A program made the translations under genes and the position numbers. A stretch of DNA of 64,000 bases. It comes from Diadema setosum. Its lineage: Eukaryota; Echinodermata; Echinoidea; Diadematoida; Diadematidae. The DNA lies in NCBI RefSeq assembly GCF_964275005.1, contig NC_092700.1:20093015-20157014 (forward strand), in the 5' to 3' direction. The notes beneath the pieces are model-generated. The model worked only from the letters and a program-made list of their open reading frames with translations. It searched no databases and was not told the origin of the DNA. Below are positions 47,773 to 60,592 of this stretch, one piece after another (positions within the stretch are counted from its first letter, which is position 1; every line of letters begins with the position of its first letter).

Positions 47773-48316
47773 TTACACCCTTGCAAATATTTTTTTCTCT
47801 ATGAAATAAATATGCCAACTCAGTGCTTCAGAGAAAGTACTTCTGAGAAAAGTAAGATTTCCACAGATATTAATCAGTGGCTTTACCACACCTGATTTGA
47901 ACATATTCCAAGTTTTATAACATTGGCTATTCACAAACACTGTGAGAGCACACATTGATATTCATAGTCTTGTTGTTGTTGTTGATGCTTTCCAATATGT
48001 ACATGTAAGCATCAGTTTCAAACAATTGTCCATCCCGGTTCATTTATAGTGAAAGTGTTTGCATGGAAAATTGATCTGTGGTGACCTGCTCTATAAGGAT
48101 GTGAAATTTCATGCCAAGTTACTAATCCCATGGATTTGTTTGTATACTGGTATCAAGATTTGATTTCTTTTTAAGAGGGTAGTGAAACTACAATTTGTAT
48201 TTAGCTTCTCAAGTAATGTCCTGTTTTTTTAGAGATAGCCCTCCTCCATAAAAACCAGGAACTTTGCAATTCTATGGATATCCCCATACAATACAGGATA
48301 GCTCTTGCTTGAACTT

Positions 48317-48397
48317 GTTGAAGACTAGTCCCAAGTATACTTGAGCAGGTGTCTATGGGAAATGTGTGTTGTTGCCAAATCAGCCCGTCCTCAATGG
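48317..48397 (-). mobile_element. 82-bp-type MITE, copy 2 (GAGGACG termini, inverted)
   Basis: Inverse of the 13611 and 60414 copies. It contains 'gagcaggtgtctatgggaaa' and ends 'gcccgtcctcaa'. Confidence 0.75.
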
Positions 48398-51300
48398 GTT
48401 AAATCACAAACACGTAGACTCGAGAACAAGAACAGAAGTTCTTTCTGGGATGTAGTGAAAATTTTTCAAGTTATTTTGGGAAGAACGTCTTGGCCAACTG
48501 CCAACACTGACATCCTTGTATTACTCATTGATGTCTGGTGAATAATTGTAAGGTATTTCAAAAACAAAAACAAATCCAAAAGGCTACAGGGAACTATCAC
48601 TGTATAAACAAAGGCCATGGTTGAATTCTCAGCATTTAATGTAAAGGCATAATGATAGACATTTTAGGGTTGCTTTTTTTTCCCCCCACAAATCCACGTT
48701 GCAGTATACACGACAGTCGTCCTTCAAATTCATGGAGAGAAGGAACTCAAGTGTTATTTGTGTAGTAGTAATGTTACAATTGTGCAAGTACACTTGTATC
48801 TGTCTATGAATTCAAGCCTATCACAAAATTGTAAAGCTCTTGGGGATGGGGATCCATGAATGAAATGTATTTAATCACAAATGACATAACAGGATTCATT
48901 TTCACTGGCATACGTACATGTAATATCAAATACTTTTGTTTATTTCTGCTCCTACATGTAGTCTACAGTTTTACAAACATTTGAAATTGAGTAGGCCTAA
49001 AGAGGGACTCATTTGATTTCTTTGTTTGTACTTCTTTTTACTGGTGATAGACTAATTTTGAGGACTGGTACAGCTACTGATAAAAATCTGTGACAACATT
49101 TGAAACAGGAACCCTACAACGTGCCAGCATTACATTTATCATCCAGTCAAATGCTACTCATGCATGCAATATGCCCATCGGTTTCATGACACATTTGTAT
49201 AAATTGATCATTCGAATGTAAGAATCACTACTGAACAATTGGGGGGGGGGTACGGGAGGAATACAAATTCATTAAAGTGGGCAAGCAGCCAATGATATGT
49301 TTGTTTGGGTATGATTTTGAACTTTGCTGCTGATTTTCAGTGAACGAATCATGATCGCATGATCTTGTGCTGATAGCAACTCACAAGCTCTAACCGCTAT
49401 TCAAACACTTACCCGTTTAAACCGTCGTTGGCTGAATGAGGGTTTCGTTATCACAGGTATGAAGTGCCACTTGCTGCAACATGATTTTGTCTTGTAAAAG
49501 CATCAATTTTCAACTCACAGTAAAAATTTCCCCACTTTAGAGACAAATCACAAATTTGCATAATTGTGAAACTGGAGCCAATATTTTGATGTAATTGCAG
49601 CACATGTATTACAAACATCAGTGACTTGCAAAATCCGTCAAAACATACCCGCGGTAAACGACTGTGAAATGTTTGACATGCAGTGTGGATACAGATAGTT
49701 TGCATCTATAGCCTAGATGCTGAATTTACATGAATGATTGGAATTTATTGGGAAGTAAACTGAAATAAAGTGCTGAATGCTTCACCTGTTCGATGGTGTC
49801 AGTGCAACAGGTGCATATTGTAGGAATTAAATTCTTGACCTTACAAAAGAAAAAAGAATTAACTTTGTACTTTTTTTGGGAGGGGGGGGGGTGTCAGTAA
49901 CAGGTGTAAAGATATCAGTTTAATTTTTCATATTTGAGTTGTCTTCAAATTTCTAGAAAATGCCATATAGGCCTACATTGTAACTCATTTTAAGTCTTTG
50001 TCTACGACATACTGACTGATAATAATAAAGGAGTACATTTATTCTGGATATCCAATTCCAAACATATGTACCAGAACTCAAATTGATTCAGATTACGTAT
50101 GGCAACAAAACTCTTTAGAATGGCATTTACTGTATGTTGTAGGATATTTCAGAATTTTGCTGCAGCCCACTAATTCACATTTTCTTGCATTTCAGTTGTA
50201 TGTTTGCACACTACCAAACAATTACCAAGACTGCTGCCACCCCTGCATGCCAAGTGAATCAATCCGTTCTGTCACATGATGTTAGCATGGCTAACAAGTG
50301 AACTGCTTTGAGGCAGTCACAATAGTAGTCTAACTTCCCAGACTCTTATGTAAATCCACCTGTTTCTACAAGTACATGCAAAATTATTCTGAGGAATCTG
50401 GGAATTTTATGCAGCTGTGCTCAGTAATATTGTTTTCCTGATATGGTTTAAAGAGCATTGAACGAAATTGATTACAATTCTAAATGTATATTCCTCAGCT
50501 TACGGGTCAGGAAAAAGGATTATGACTATTAAGATGTCTACTCATAGTCTGCCAATAAGACTACCATTGGACTGCATAAATGATGATCAGCTGATGAAGC
50601 CAGAGTCGCACCACCATACAGAGTGGCCTTAGTCATGCATATGTAGCAGCAGAGCTGAGCGTAGTGTTTTGGTGAACTTTAATACAGCTCGGTTGATGGT
50701 GCATGTCACATGTAAATAGTAGGTATAGGTCGTGCGTTAGGCAGAGACGCGCTTGAGACACTGAAAAGGATATTGGTACTGATCTAACGTTTGGACACAT
50801 ACATGTTATCAGTACATTGTATGTATGCTGATCTGATATTTTAACTATCACATGACTACTACAAGGTAGTGATTGAAACTGTGTCACCTACATATGCGAC
50901 TCGCAGTAGCCAGAGATTTCAAAGATTGCCTTCATACATGGGTACAAGTTGGTGGAGTGGCAACCTGACTGCGACTATCTGTGTGACTTTATTCTGACTC
51001 TGCCCCGACTGTATTCTGTGTAAGTATCACTTGTCTCCCTTATGATTAGTCGGTAGCAAGGGTCATAACCATTTCATCTTCAAAACTTGTCACCAAGGAT
51101 TGCAAGGCCATGGATTTTTGGCAGAGTTCAAAGGGGGCACATGCAGTTGAACTGACTTTATTGCCAGCAGATGTGGCAATTCTTACAATCATCCACTCGA
51201 AAAGATTCAAACGAGACCCTTTTTGAAATTGAGAATCCGTACCAAACTGCAGGATGCTTCATTTTTGCGAAAGCCTTGCCTATATTGTAGCATTTGTTTA

Positions 51301-51981
51301 AATGAAAATGACAATAGAACAGCGCTGCCAACATTGGAAACTAGTTGAGAATGAGACTCCCATAGGCCAATGCTATAATTTAGTAGTCAGAATGAGTGAG
51401 ATCAATAGAAATGCATGCTGCATTACAGTTGTGAGATGAATTATGTTCCCCTCTCCCCGCCCCCCAAAAAAGGATGTTGTTTGTAGTGATTTTGATAGGA
51501 CCCAAGAAACACATTATTTCACTAAGATTATAATTTCATATTGCCCTTTTATTATCAAGTTAGAGAAACAACAGTCAAATCCAGTCAAGATTCCTTTTAC
51601 TTTCAAACCAAATTGTTTGCTCAAATCTTTGCCAATTTGTCTTGCTTTTTTTTTTTTCACTGCAACATCCGTGTCAGTTAATCTGTGGAATTACATGTAT
51701 GTTAACTCCTGTGTTGTGTATCTTGCATTTAATGTTGTAAGTAAGTAGTATTAAAAGGTAAAATGTAGAGAGTGGCAGTATTTGCATGATATCTCTTAGT
51801 GTTGAAATTACACTTTTTTTTGCCCTTTTCAAAACAGCATTTGTAATGCCTTTGTTCGACAGAATATGTCTTAATGAAAATAATTATGCATGTGTGTATC
51901 CTATGCAGGTGTTGGGGACAGTGATACATTTTCATAGTGATTTTAAACAAAATAACTGTCTTGGATACTTCAAAATGATCT

Positions 51982-52160
51982 GGGCCCTGTTGCAAGAAAG
52001 TTGCAATCAATTGCAAATAATTGCTAATTTTGAAACAACCATTCTGATTGGCTCAGGGTCTGCCCTATTAAGAAGACATGCATGCAACAATGATTTTGAT
52101 TGGCCAGTGACAATCAGTTGCAAGTTGCGTTTAAACGCAAAGTTTCTAGCAACGGGGCCC
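51982..52160. mobile_element. 179-bp MITE, GGGCCCTGTTGC termini
   Basis: Left GGGCCCTGTTGCAAGAAAG and right 'tctagcaacggggccc' are imperfect inverses. The interior holds 'ttctgattggctcagggtct' and 'tgattggccagtgacaatca'. The CTGATTGGCT word is shared with 58787-58932. The target duplication is ambiguous (CTG on one side, CAG on the other). It is probably a PIF/Harbinger-like MITE. Confidence 0.75.
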
Positions 52161-54200
52161 AGGTGTACTTGTACATAGTGGTCTCCAAAATTAAAGGTGA
52201 TAAAATCGCACACAGTTATACATTGTATTTATAGCCCCACCAGACGCTGTGCGAAGTGACACTTGTGTACAGCAACAGGGCTATAGTAATAGTATTGCCA
52301 TTGCAGTTGATCTACTACCTTTAAAGGTTAGGATGTGTGTATTACTTTGTACATCTCAATTTGAAGTCTACCGATATCTGATGCAATCCTTCTTGTATGC
52401 TGTAGGCTCTCCATGTGTCATATGGAAAGTTGCTACATGTACACATAATGCATGTTGTACGTGTACCAGGTATCACAAAAATCAAACTGTACCAAAGTAG
52501 AGTGTACATGTACAACAGTTTGCCAACAAGTTCCAGTTAATAAGTTTTTGTGTGCATCATTGTAGGCCTGCAGGTATACCCTCTAAATTAAGAAAAAAGA
52601 TGCAAAAAAGAGATGTTTTATGCTTATAGTTAATGCACAAAATAACCCCATTACTGTTGGGATGAAATAAAAGAAAAAAGTGATTGATAGAGATTGTAAT
52701 TTGTATTCTCCTTTTCTGACATTGTCAATACATTATGTGTGTTTGTGTCATCATTTTTCCTATCAAAGTCCTGACATACAAACCTCTTTATCATTTCTTT
52801 GTTTTTAATAGCAACACAGTCACAGAACCAGTGGGAAAAAAAAAATGCAGCTGAACTGTTCAGAACAAGCTTTTAACAGTTTTTCGAGAAGTATGGAATA
52901 TGGGAGTACATACTTGTATTACCAGTAACAAAAAGCAAACAGACAAACAAATATGTAGCCCTATGTTATAAATTTGAGTTTACTGCACATGCGCATACAT
53001 TGTACACCATAGAAATACATTTTTGCATTGTAAAGAGAGTTATACACACCATGACTGCAACAGGAATGTTTACATGTTGGCCTACATTGTAGTTTCGAGA
53101 ATTTCGCAAGGTTCCTGATACACTTGCGTACTGTGCAAAATTAAAAGCATTCTGGTTATTTCCTACCATTAAACACAAGATATGTGAACACTTACAAATC
53201 AAATTTATTAAAACTTCAACTCACTCTAAAAAATGGCCCTACTCTGACATTCATGTTGTGTCTATAGAGGCCTTTGTGTACCCCGAGTATCTGTGACAGT
53301 TGTCTCGGCTTACCGTGTCCTTTACAAGCCGGGTTCAAAGGGGGGGCTCTCTGTTTAGCCTCACGACATGACATTCCCAAACAGGCAACATGTCACCTGC
53401 AATGTTGCAAGTGATTAAGAAAGATCTGAGCTGTGACGTTCAAGCTGATACCATTGGCATTCAGCAGTGTGGGAGTGCTGCAAACTGTTCTAGGGTGGGG
53501 AAAGTGTACAAAAATGACATCTACATTACTACATGCATCATAGGCTGCAGAACAAGTTTCCCATGTTTGAAATGCGTTTCAATGCCCACCATCAAAACAT
53601 GTTTGCAAATGCCTTTTTGATCGCGTCTCTGGAGTTGTTGCGTTTATCTCTATCTTGAGATGAGAGGGAGGTCTTGCTACTGCACAGTTCCAGTGCGCAG
53701 TTTGACTCGCGGTGCTGAGAGGTGTAGTTGCCACTGGTTGCGTGGGCAGGTCCGAGCGATTTCAAAATGACTGTGCATACATTATCAACTCTACAGAAGT
53801 TTATGTTTCTGGTTCAAATGCGAAGAAACTTGGGATTGCACTTTTTGGGGGTATTTCAGAAATGCCTTTCTTACCCCATACCCGTAATGAAAACAGTTTT
53901 GCCGTTCGTCAACTGCCCAAAACTCCCCTAGAGTTGTTTGGAAACCTTAATTCTTCCCTAAAAGTGAGCTGATTCGATGCACCCTATTATTCACTGTCTA
54001 TAGCAGTGACCCAGATAAGGCAGTGGGAGTGGAGTGGGTAGGCTATTAGCGTGACCATAGAGCTCCGAGTGGGTAGGGCTATTAAATAGTGCGAGCATGG
54101 AGCCCCAACAGAGCTCCATGGTGTGGCTATTCCAATGGTATGCACTACGCATTCGCCACTGGCTTCATGCCAATGTTTATTGACAGCGGCAAGAGAGGGG

Positions 54201-54203
<3 letters not shown>

Positions 54204-54238
<35 letters not shown>
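54204..54238. repeat. (GA)n microsatellite
   Basis: Perfect GA dinucleotide run. Confidence 0.95.
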
Positions 54239-54243
<5 letters not shown>

Positions 54244-54957
54244 TGGTGTAGGGTTCATTCACAGTTGACTTGTCAGCTGTCTTTACCCATCTCTGCTGTC
54301 ACTTCAGACTGCAAAGTGAAACATTGAGCTCTCCTTTTATAGTCACAGCTTCTTACATTTGTATGTCAATGTCTGTAATTATTGCCAAGAACTTGGACAC
54401 TAGCAGCACAGAAGAAACATAATAATCTATGATCATTGAACTACAAATAGTGCTCCATGTTTTTTGTTGTTTGTTTGCGTGGGATGTTTGAATGTCAGTG
54501 ATTGGTACAAATGAGACATTGACACGTATTGTGAAGTGTTTATTGAAAGAGTGACTGGTCACGTACATGTACAACAATTCATCAGTAGCTGTATTATTGA
54601 ATGTGTCATTTTGCCATTGCCGTGGAAACAGACTTGGTTAGCTTTATCACAGTTTAATGGAAAGGTCATGATCAAGATATGGGTGATAGGCCAAAGCATG
54701 AAAATGGCTTCATTACAAATTTTGATAGAATTGTGAACAACAGGCATTTGAAATACTTGTTGTATCATACCATCAATTTTAGAACATTACTGTTGAGCAT
54801 TACTTAGATATATTTTAGGTGAATTACAGAACATGGGAAAACCAACTTCACTGAAAAAAAATTCACCATTGATGTTTAACATTTGTTCCTTTGAATTGAA
54901 AGTGGTGTCAAATAATTGTTTTAATGTCCTCTTTCTCTCTCTGCTTTTCCATTTTAG

Positions 54958-55019
54958 GTTGTCTGGCTCAAAGAGGATGAGTTGCTAGATTTAAAGGGTG
55001 AGATCTCACCACCACCACC
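54958..55019 (+). other. Lipin 5' untranslated sequence in first coding exon
   Basis: A strong acceptor (ctctctctgcttttccattt then tag) ends at 54957. The 62 bases to the ATG are untranslated and finish with CACCACCACCACC immediately before ATG, a favourable start context. An acceptor here means at least one upstream non-coding exon exists. Confidence 0.7.
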
Positions 55020-55199
55020 ATGAATTACGTGGGTCGCTTCTTCTCCAGCGTCAAGACCTTCTACAGCGAGATCAACCCGGCGACGCTGACGGGTGCCATC
55101 GACGTCATCGTGGTGAAGCAGCCGGATGGCTCGCTCGTGTGTTCGCCGTTCCACGTCCGCTTCGGCAAGATGGGAGTTCTGCGGAGCAGGGAGAAAGTG
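55020..55199 (+). CDS. LPIN: Lipin, coding exon 1 (N-LIP domain, residues 1-60)
   Basis: Lipins are Mg-dependent phosphatidate phosphatases that make diacylglycerol at the endoplasmic reticulum and also act in the nucleus. This exon encodes 60 residues starting [20 protein letters not shown], with the family-defining core [18 protein letters not shown] of the N-LIP domain. It includes the N-terminal amphipathic segment that associates with membranes. The start is fixed by family agreement (the protein begins MNYVG) and by a stop-free, ACC-rich context. The exon ends in phase 0 at GTG, followed by the donor GTGAGG at 55200. An alternative reading without splicing runs into a stop at 55308-55310 and loses similarity at once. 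Paralogue number (1, 2 or 3) cannot be stated; invertebrates usually have a single gene. Confidence 0.96.
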
Positions 55200-56735
55200 G
55201 TGAGGAGAAGGGTCAAGGGTCTTTTAGGGGTTAACAGATTCCTTTGCTCTTTCAAGGACTGCTGTCTTGGAGGCAGGTTAAAAGGGTGGTATGATATGCC
55301 CAAGTTTTGAGAGAGGATTAAATATTATGTCATGATGTAGTGTATAGATAGTATGTACAAATTGTATGTATGCAACATAGGTTTTTTAACCTGTTCCTCC
55401 TGCAATTCTTCGAGCGCCTTCAATGCCCCCAAACAAGATTCTTTTAGCTCGTCGACAGTGAATGGACAGGTTGGTAATCCACCTGTGCGAAAGCAGTCAA
55501 GCGGTACATGGTGCCCCCTTTCCACTGTCAACTTCATTTGCCATCAAACAATGGAAATATCGATCGGGTGCAAGGTATGAATAGAGCGTGCGCTGATGGC
55601 CTCACAAACTCTTTTGTTATGCACAAAAGATGCTCCTGAATGGGGTCAACAAGATCAAATATCTACAAAGCTCAACCGTGATTGCTCTGTACCTTATATG
55701 AGTTTTACAGCAAAACAAACGCACACTACGTTGGAGAAAAGGCAAATAATACTGCGATACACACAGTTTTCATACAGAAGAAAAGCATTTATTGATAGAA
55801 GAAACTCTAATCTTTTTGTAATCTAGGCATTTTCTTTGCAGCGTAACAAATATTAACATGAATTTAGGCCACGAATGCAGGTGCTCCTGTGGGAACCTGG
55901 TATACCTGGTTTCTATATTAAGTTGACGCCATGGCAACCTGGTACAATTTAATGCCAGGTTCCCGTAAGGAATACGTTAATACATAATAATCATTGCCAT
56001 TTCAGACTGTAGGTATTATAATCATTCATATATAAGTATATCTGTGACTTCACTTTTGACTAATTATGATACATGATATTTTCTGTAATGTAAATCAGTA
56101 GATATCACTCTCAGTGCTGTGACTTGCTGCCTTGTTTTGCCAAACTGTACTAGGTCATGTTCATTGCCATGATTATGATGTCACACAGTCAACTCTGTTG
56201 CTGTATTATAAGGTCTTATCCCTACATTGTTTGTGGTTGCTTCCTGTCACCATATTCTACTTTCAAATATCGGTTGTTTTGCGTCACTTCCTTTCTTTTT
56301 GAGGTGTGCTGGCTATTTTTATTTCTTTTCTCAAAGATACCTTTCAAGTGAGACCTGTAACAGCAGACAATGGTGTTTCCCCACAAACTCTTGCAAAACT
56401 TGATGCAACTCTCCATGATTCATGACTGTTAGGAATTATAGATTGAGTGATGGTGATGAATATGAATGATGACAACAACAACAACAATGATAGCTGTGAA
56501 GTACATTTGTAGTATTGAGTGTAGTGATTATGTTGATGACGCAGCAAATCGCAATGATAACGGTGATGCTGATAATAGTACAAGCTCTTGTAATAATGAT
56601 AACAAAGAAAGACAACGTTAGAGCCCACTACCTAGTGAAGATTACAAATTGTAGAGCATTATCTTTTAAATGTTGATGGATCGTGATATTATGTGAAGAT
56701 GATTAACTACAATCGCAATGATTTCTTCCCTCCAG
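55200..56735 (+). other. Lipin intron between coding exons 1 and 2
   Basis: Phase 0 intron with GTGAGG donor and ttcttccctccag acceptor. It includes the inverted repeat at 55891-55964. No other gene was seen. Confidence 0.85.
55891..55964. repeat. 74-bp inverted-repeat element (GGGAACCTGG ends)
   Basis: GGGAACCTGG at the left and CCAGGTTCCC at the right are exact inverses. Two further internal CCTGGTA words (tatacctggt, caacctggtac) lie between them. No clear target duplication. It is probably a small MITE. Confidence 0.65.
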
Positions 56736-56828
56736 GTCGACATCCAGATCAACGGGGAGCCGGTCGACTTGTTCATGAAGCTAGGGGAGAGCGGAGAAGC
56801 CTTCTTTGTGGAGGAACTAGAGGAAGAG
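56736..56828 (+). CDS. LPIN: Lipin, coding exon 2 (N-LIP domain, residues 61-91)
   Basis: 31 codons read [20 protein letters not shown] then [11 protein letters not shown], which completes the conserved N-LIP motif (V-D-I-x-I-N-G-x-x-V-D-L-x-M-K-L-G-x-x-G-E-A-F-F-V). It joins in phase 0 to exon 1 (...REKV + VDI...), exactly as in other lipins. The acceptor is tcttccctccag and the donor GAG/GTAATT. Length and phase fit the family. No unusual residues. Confidence 0.97.
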
Positions 56829-58786
56829 GTAATTACTGACCGCCACTGCCCAATGTCCACTCTGGACGGGCAACCAGAGTCCTATTATACATCTCCCCCC
56901 ACTCTCTGTGCTATGTTGAATTACCAAAGTATAAATAGCTTTTCTTTTTCTTTTGTTTGATGTTAATGGGTCTGTACTAGTCGTTAGCAGAGAAATGACC
57001 TTTAAGAGGAAACGGAAAACAACATAATGAGCTGTCTTGTGGGGTTACCCGTTATAAAATACTGTGACTTGTAATCTGATGACACTGTGGGGAGGGTAAT
57101 GTCAAAGAGAAAGAAAAAAAGGGAAAGACATGCGAAGAGCTGGAAAGGATACGTTGACCATCATTAACAATATAATCTGAGTGCGATAATGACAATAATG
57201 GGTTATCATGAAAGCTGTGGCATGAAATTAATGAGGACGTTCTATTTATGTGCATTCACCCGCTGTCTATGTCCTCACTTTGCATCGTATGTTGAGTTTC
57301 TGTAACACGCAAACAAAAATGATATACTGTATATGGATAGATATATCACCAGATAAACATGCAAGACATTGTCACATGCCCCACAGAAGGGCCCTAGCAT
57401 GAAAGTTTTCCCCTAAATCAAGTTTTTGTTTGTGACAGAATTTGACAGAGTTTTGAAAGCTCTTTCATGTGATACGACCGAATCATTGTTTGAATTTTTC
57501 AAGCCTGCGAGCCTGAAGGTTGTTGTGCTGGGCATTCAGCAAATTATCTTTGGTGTGAGAGACAGAGAAGGAGAGAGAGAGATAGAGGGAGAGGAAAGGA
57601 GATTGTTAATAGGTGAGATCAGTGAAAAATGTTTCACAGAAGAAAGGAGGTCAGTTTAAACAAAAAGAACAAACAGGTCAGTATTGAATACACAGGGTAT
57701 GTCATTACTGTGATAACAGTATCCTCATCACCTATAAGTGCAGATATGAAGTTTCACTGTGAGTATGGACAGCAAGTACAGAATTTAAAGGGGGGGGGGG
57801 ATATCAAGGGTGTGTGTAATATTATGCCTGACAGGAGGTGATAATTCCATTTGCATACTGTCAATTGAAGCAAAAAATCCTTCTTCTATTCATATGTAGC
57901 CACCGTGACGGTACGATAGGAAGTCACGCTTGGTGGTTGGCTGTGTGCCAAGAGCTGGAATGATTAGCTAGGGAATAGATGCCCTTCTTTCATGCGTATA
58001 TATCCTGGTGTAGTATAACTGAAAAGAGGCAGAAAACAACAACAAAACGAAGATACCAAAACAAACTCTACTGTATCTATTTCATTTCAGCTTCCGTTGA
58101 ACTTGAAAGTAGTGTATGTATTGGTATTTGCCAGTGGTGTGTTGGGAGTAGGGTTGGATGAGCGTCAAACAAAATCAAAGCTTACTGATTTGAACATGAG
58201 AGTATCTTGAATACAGAGAACTGGCTGTTTTAAAGAGCTGGATATTCAAGGAAATCTGGGGCGGGGCTTTTCTAAAGGGAAGTTCCCGTGACACAGCAGT
58301 TCTCCATAAATGGTAGTCAGTTCCGTAAAAGGAATCCTTCATAATAGAAAATAGTTTCTAGCGTGAATTAATGGTTGGAAAGTTAAATCAAGGTCACCAT
58401 TTAATGTCTATAAACTTCCTCGGTGTTGTTCACTTCCTGTTACGAAAATGTCTCTGGACATTGCATGGCAAAAGTGGTGGGAGATTATTTTACAATTTGC
58501 CTAAAATTTTCTTCAAAGTTTTCTCCCGTTCCTATTAGACTAGAGTACACCAGGGGAGAGAGAGAGGGAGAGAGGGAGGGAGAGAGTGAGAGAAAACATA
58601 AAGGTGCTCATAAAATGTATACTATGCTTCATATATGAGATGTCCTACATGTACATGTATTTTGGTATTCTGATGAAGAAGAGTCGACTTTTGCTCAGCT
58701 CCGTTTTGCTCCTTTGACTTGTAATTTGATTTTTTTTTTTGTTATATTGTCCTTGTGTATGTAGTCATGGACAAAGCTTACACCAG

Positions 58787-58932
58787 GGGCCCATTTCATA
58801 AAACTTATAATCAGTGACAAGTTGTCATAGATGTCACAAGTTACTGAAATCCTTGCATCTGATTGGCTGAGAGCAAATTTGTCATAGAAAAGTGGCAGTT
58901 GTCACTGATGACAAGTTTTATGAAACGGGCCC
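58787..58932. mobile_element. 146-bp MITE with CAG target duplication
   Basis: GGGCCCATTTCATAAAACTT at the left and its inverse (AAGTTTTATGAAACGGGCCC) at the right, one mismatch. CAG lies directly outside both ends (58784-58786 and 58933-58935). The interior shows 'ctgattggctgagagcaaat', sharing CTGATTGGCT with 51982-52160. Terminus and 3-bp CWG duplication fit PIF/Harbinger (ISL2EU-type) MITEs. Confidence 0.87.
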
Positions 58933-59307
58933 CAGAATTATGTTTGTCATTTGGTGAACAAAATGTATGGTACCAATGTGTGACTTTATACATGTATAAC
59001 TATGCATTGATGATGATTTATTGATAATCAGGCAGTGAGTAATTCAGAGTAACTCCATTAATTAACATGCGACACAGGAGAACTGGCATCTTTAAGCCAA
59101 GCCATAAAAAACAACAACAACAACAAAAACAAAACACAAATGCACACACAATCCACAGAGACTGTAGTGTGTTTAATATAGAGCTCTCTTTCACAAAACT
59201 TGTAAGGCCCAGCTCATATTGAAATTATAGGTTGTTCCTCACTCAAACACCAATGCATGGCTAGTAGTGGACCGAAAGATTTGTCAAATTGTAGGGTAGC
59301 CTTGAAG

Positions 59308-59322
59308 GGGGGGGGGGGGGGG
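59308..59322. repeat. G homopolymer
   Basis: Uninterrupted G run within the intron, error-prone in assembly. Confidence 0.9.
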
Positions 59323-60413
59323 GACATTGCTTGCTATGAACTTGCACCACTGTGGTCGCATCGAGAACAGGAAAAACCAGGCAGGATGTGTCGTTGGTTG
59401 TGTATGAGACCGCAGCGAAGGGTGAGAGAATGTCGAAACTCGTGACGAAGAGACTGGATCATTTCCTCTGCTGGTGCAATTACCAGCGAAGATCCCCCGA
59501 TGTGGAACTTTCACAATCTCAGAAAACTCAATCACAGTGCATGTGACGCAGTATTCAGGGTCATGATACATAATGTTGTGGCTGTCCTGGTATACCAGGG
59601 AACATAATTGCATGGTTCTCAAACACACAGATATTCCGTCCCATGAGGGGTCACAGTGTCAAGAGAAAGTTCTCAAAACTTCTGCTGCAAAAACAAACAT
59701 ACATACAAACAAAATTAAACAAAAACAGCCAAACCAACAAAGAACAAATAAATTAATGTCTTTGATATAAATGTATATGGGCATATTCCATTTAAAGGTG
59801 ACCATGGAATGCCAGACTAGTGTTGTGTGACTTTCTCATATCCAAAACGCCCAGCAGATAAAATTTTGACCACTCTAGCTCAGTTATGTACACATGATGT
59901 TGCTGAACATCACGCTCTGTATACATCTAGTCTTCATGCAGATTTGCTCCTCAACACATGTGGCCCTAAACTGTTTGAACCAACCACCTTTTGTACACAC
60001 TTCACAAGGATTGTTTTGTCAATTTCTAAAACAACAAAACACTTTTCAAGAACAACAACAAAAACACACATGAAGTATAGTTTAATATACACCGTACACA
60101 ATGACCACAAGACCATTAATGCAGTACAATGTAGGCAGTGTGTTATCAGGTCATTAATCACATAATTAGTAACTAAATGCACACATCCTCCGTAGACATG
60201 CTACGAAAAAGCAAAGGGCTTGTCAACTCTGCAAACAAGGCTCCTATCTAAGCCATGACTTGTGAAATGACAGTTCAGGGTGGATCCAAAGCCCCTGTAG
60301 GCCGTCTGTAATCCATGGCCTTCGTCTTTCTGGTCCAGGAATTACTGTAAACCTCACTCTAGTTTGTCAGTTGCCCAGATGCTGTATCAGCCCAGCCACT
60401 AGCAATTTTACCC

Positions 60414-60496
60414 CGTTGAGGATGGGCTGATTTTGCTGTAACACACATTTCCCATAGACACCTGCCCGAGTGTACCCGGGACTAGCCTTCGTCTAG
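60414..60496 (+). mobile_element. 82-bp-type MITE, copy 3 (GAGGACG family)
   Basis: Same sense as 13611-13692, sharing 'gattttgctgtaacacacat' and 'cacctgcccgagtgtacccg'. The right terminus has decayed (agccttcgtc in place of cgtcctc). Confidence 0.72.
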
Positions 60497-60592
60497 TTAA
60501 TGTGCCTCTCACCCACTTTTCCCACTGCTGAAAATGCAGAGAGAAAGTGAGAAATATGTTGCGTTTGCCTTAAGTGGGAAGAGAGGGATATA

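Larger units (their letters stand above)
41125..54957 (+). other. Putative long lipin intron 1 (no genes inside)
   Basis: Nearly 14 kb without a recognisable exon. It contains a partial MITE (41826-42110), a 66-bp hairpin MITE (43483-43548), a G run at 43971-43985, the 786-bp transposon (46987-47772), two further MITEs (48317-48397 and 51982-52160) and a GA tract (54204-54238). The rest looks unique and less satellite-rich than the left half of the window. The extent of the intron depends on the first-exon call. Confidence 0.35.

Noticed and set aside
46900..47895. Several overlapping frames of 110-164 codons on both strands
   Set aside because: They lie within the TIR-bounded 786-bp element, and the openness follows from the GCGGATG repeat period. 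No protein family features.
53712..53972. 86-codon frame with normal-looking composition
   Set aside because: No recognisable family, no convincing splice sites, and a second overlapping frame is equally open.
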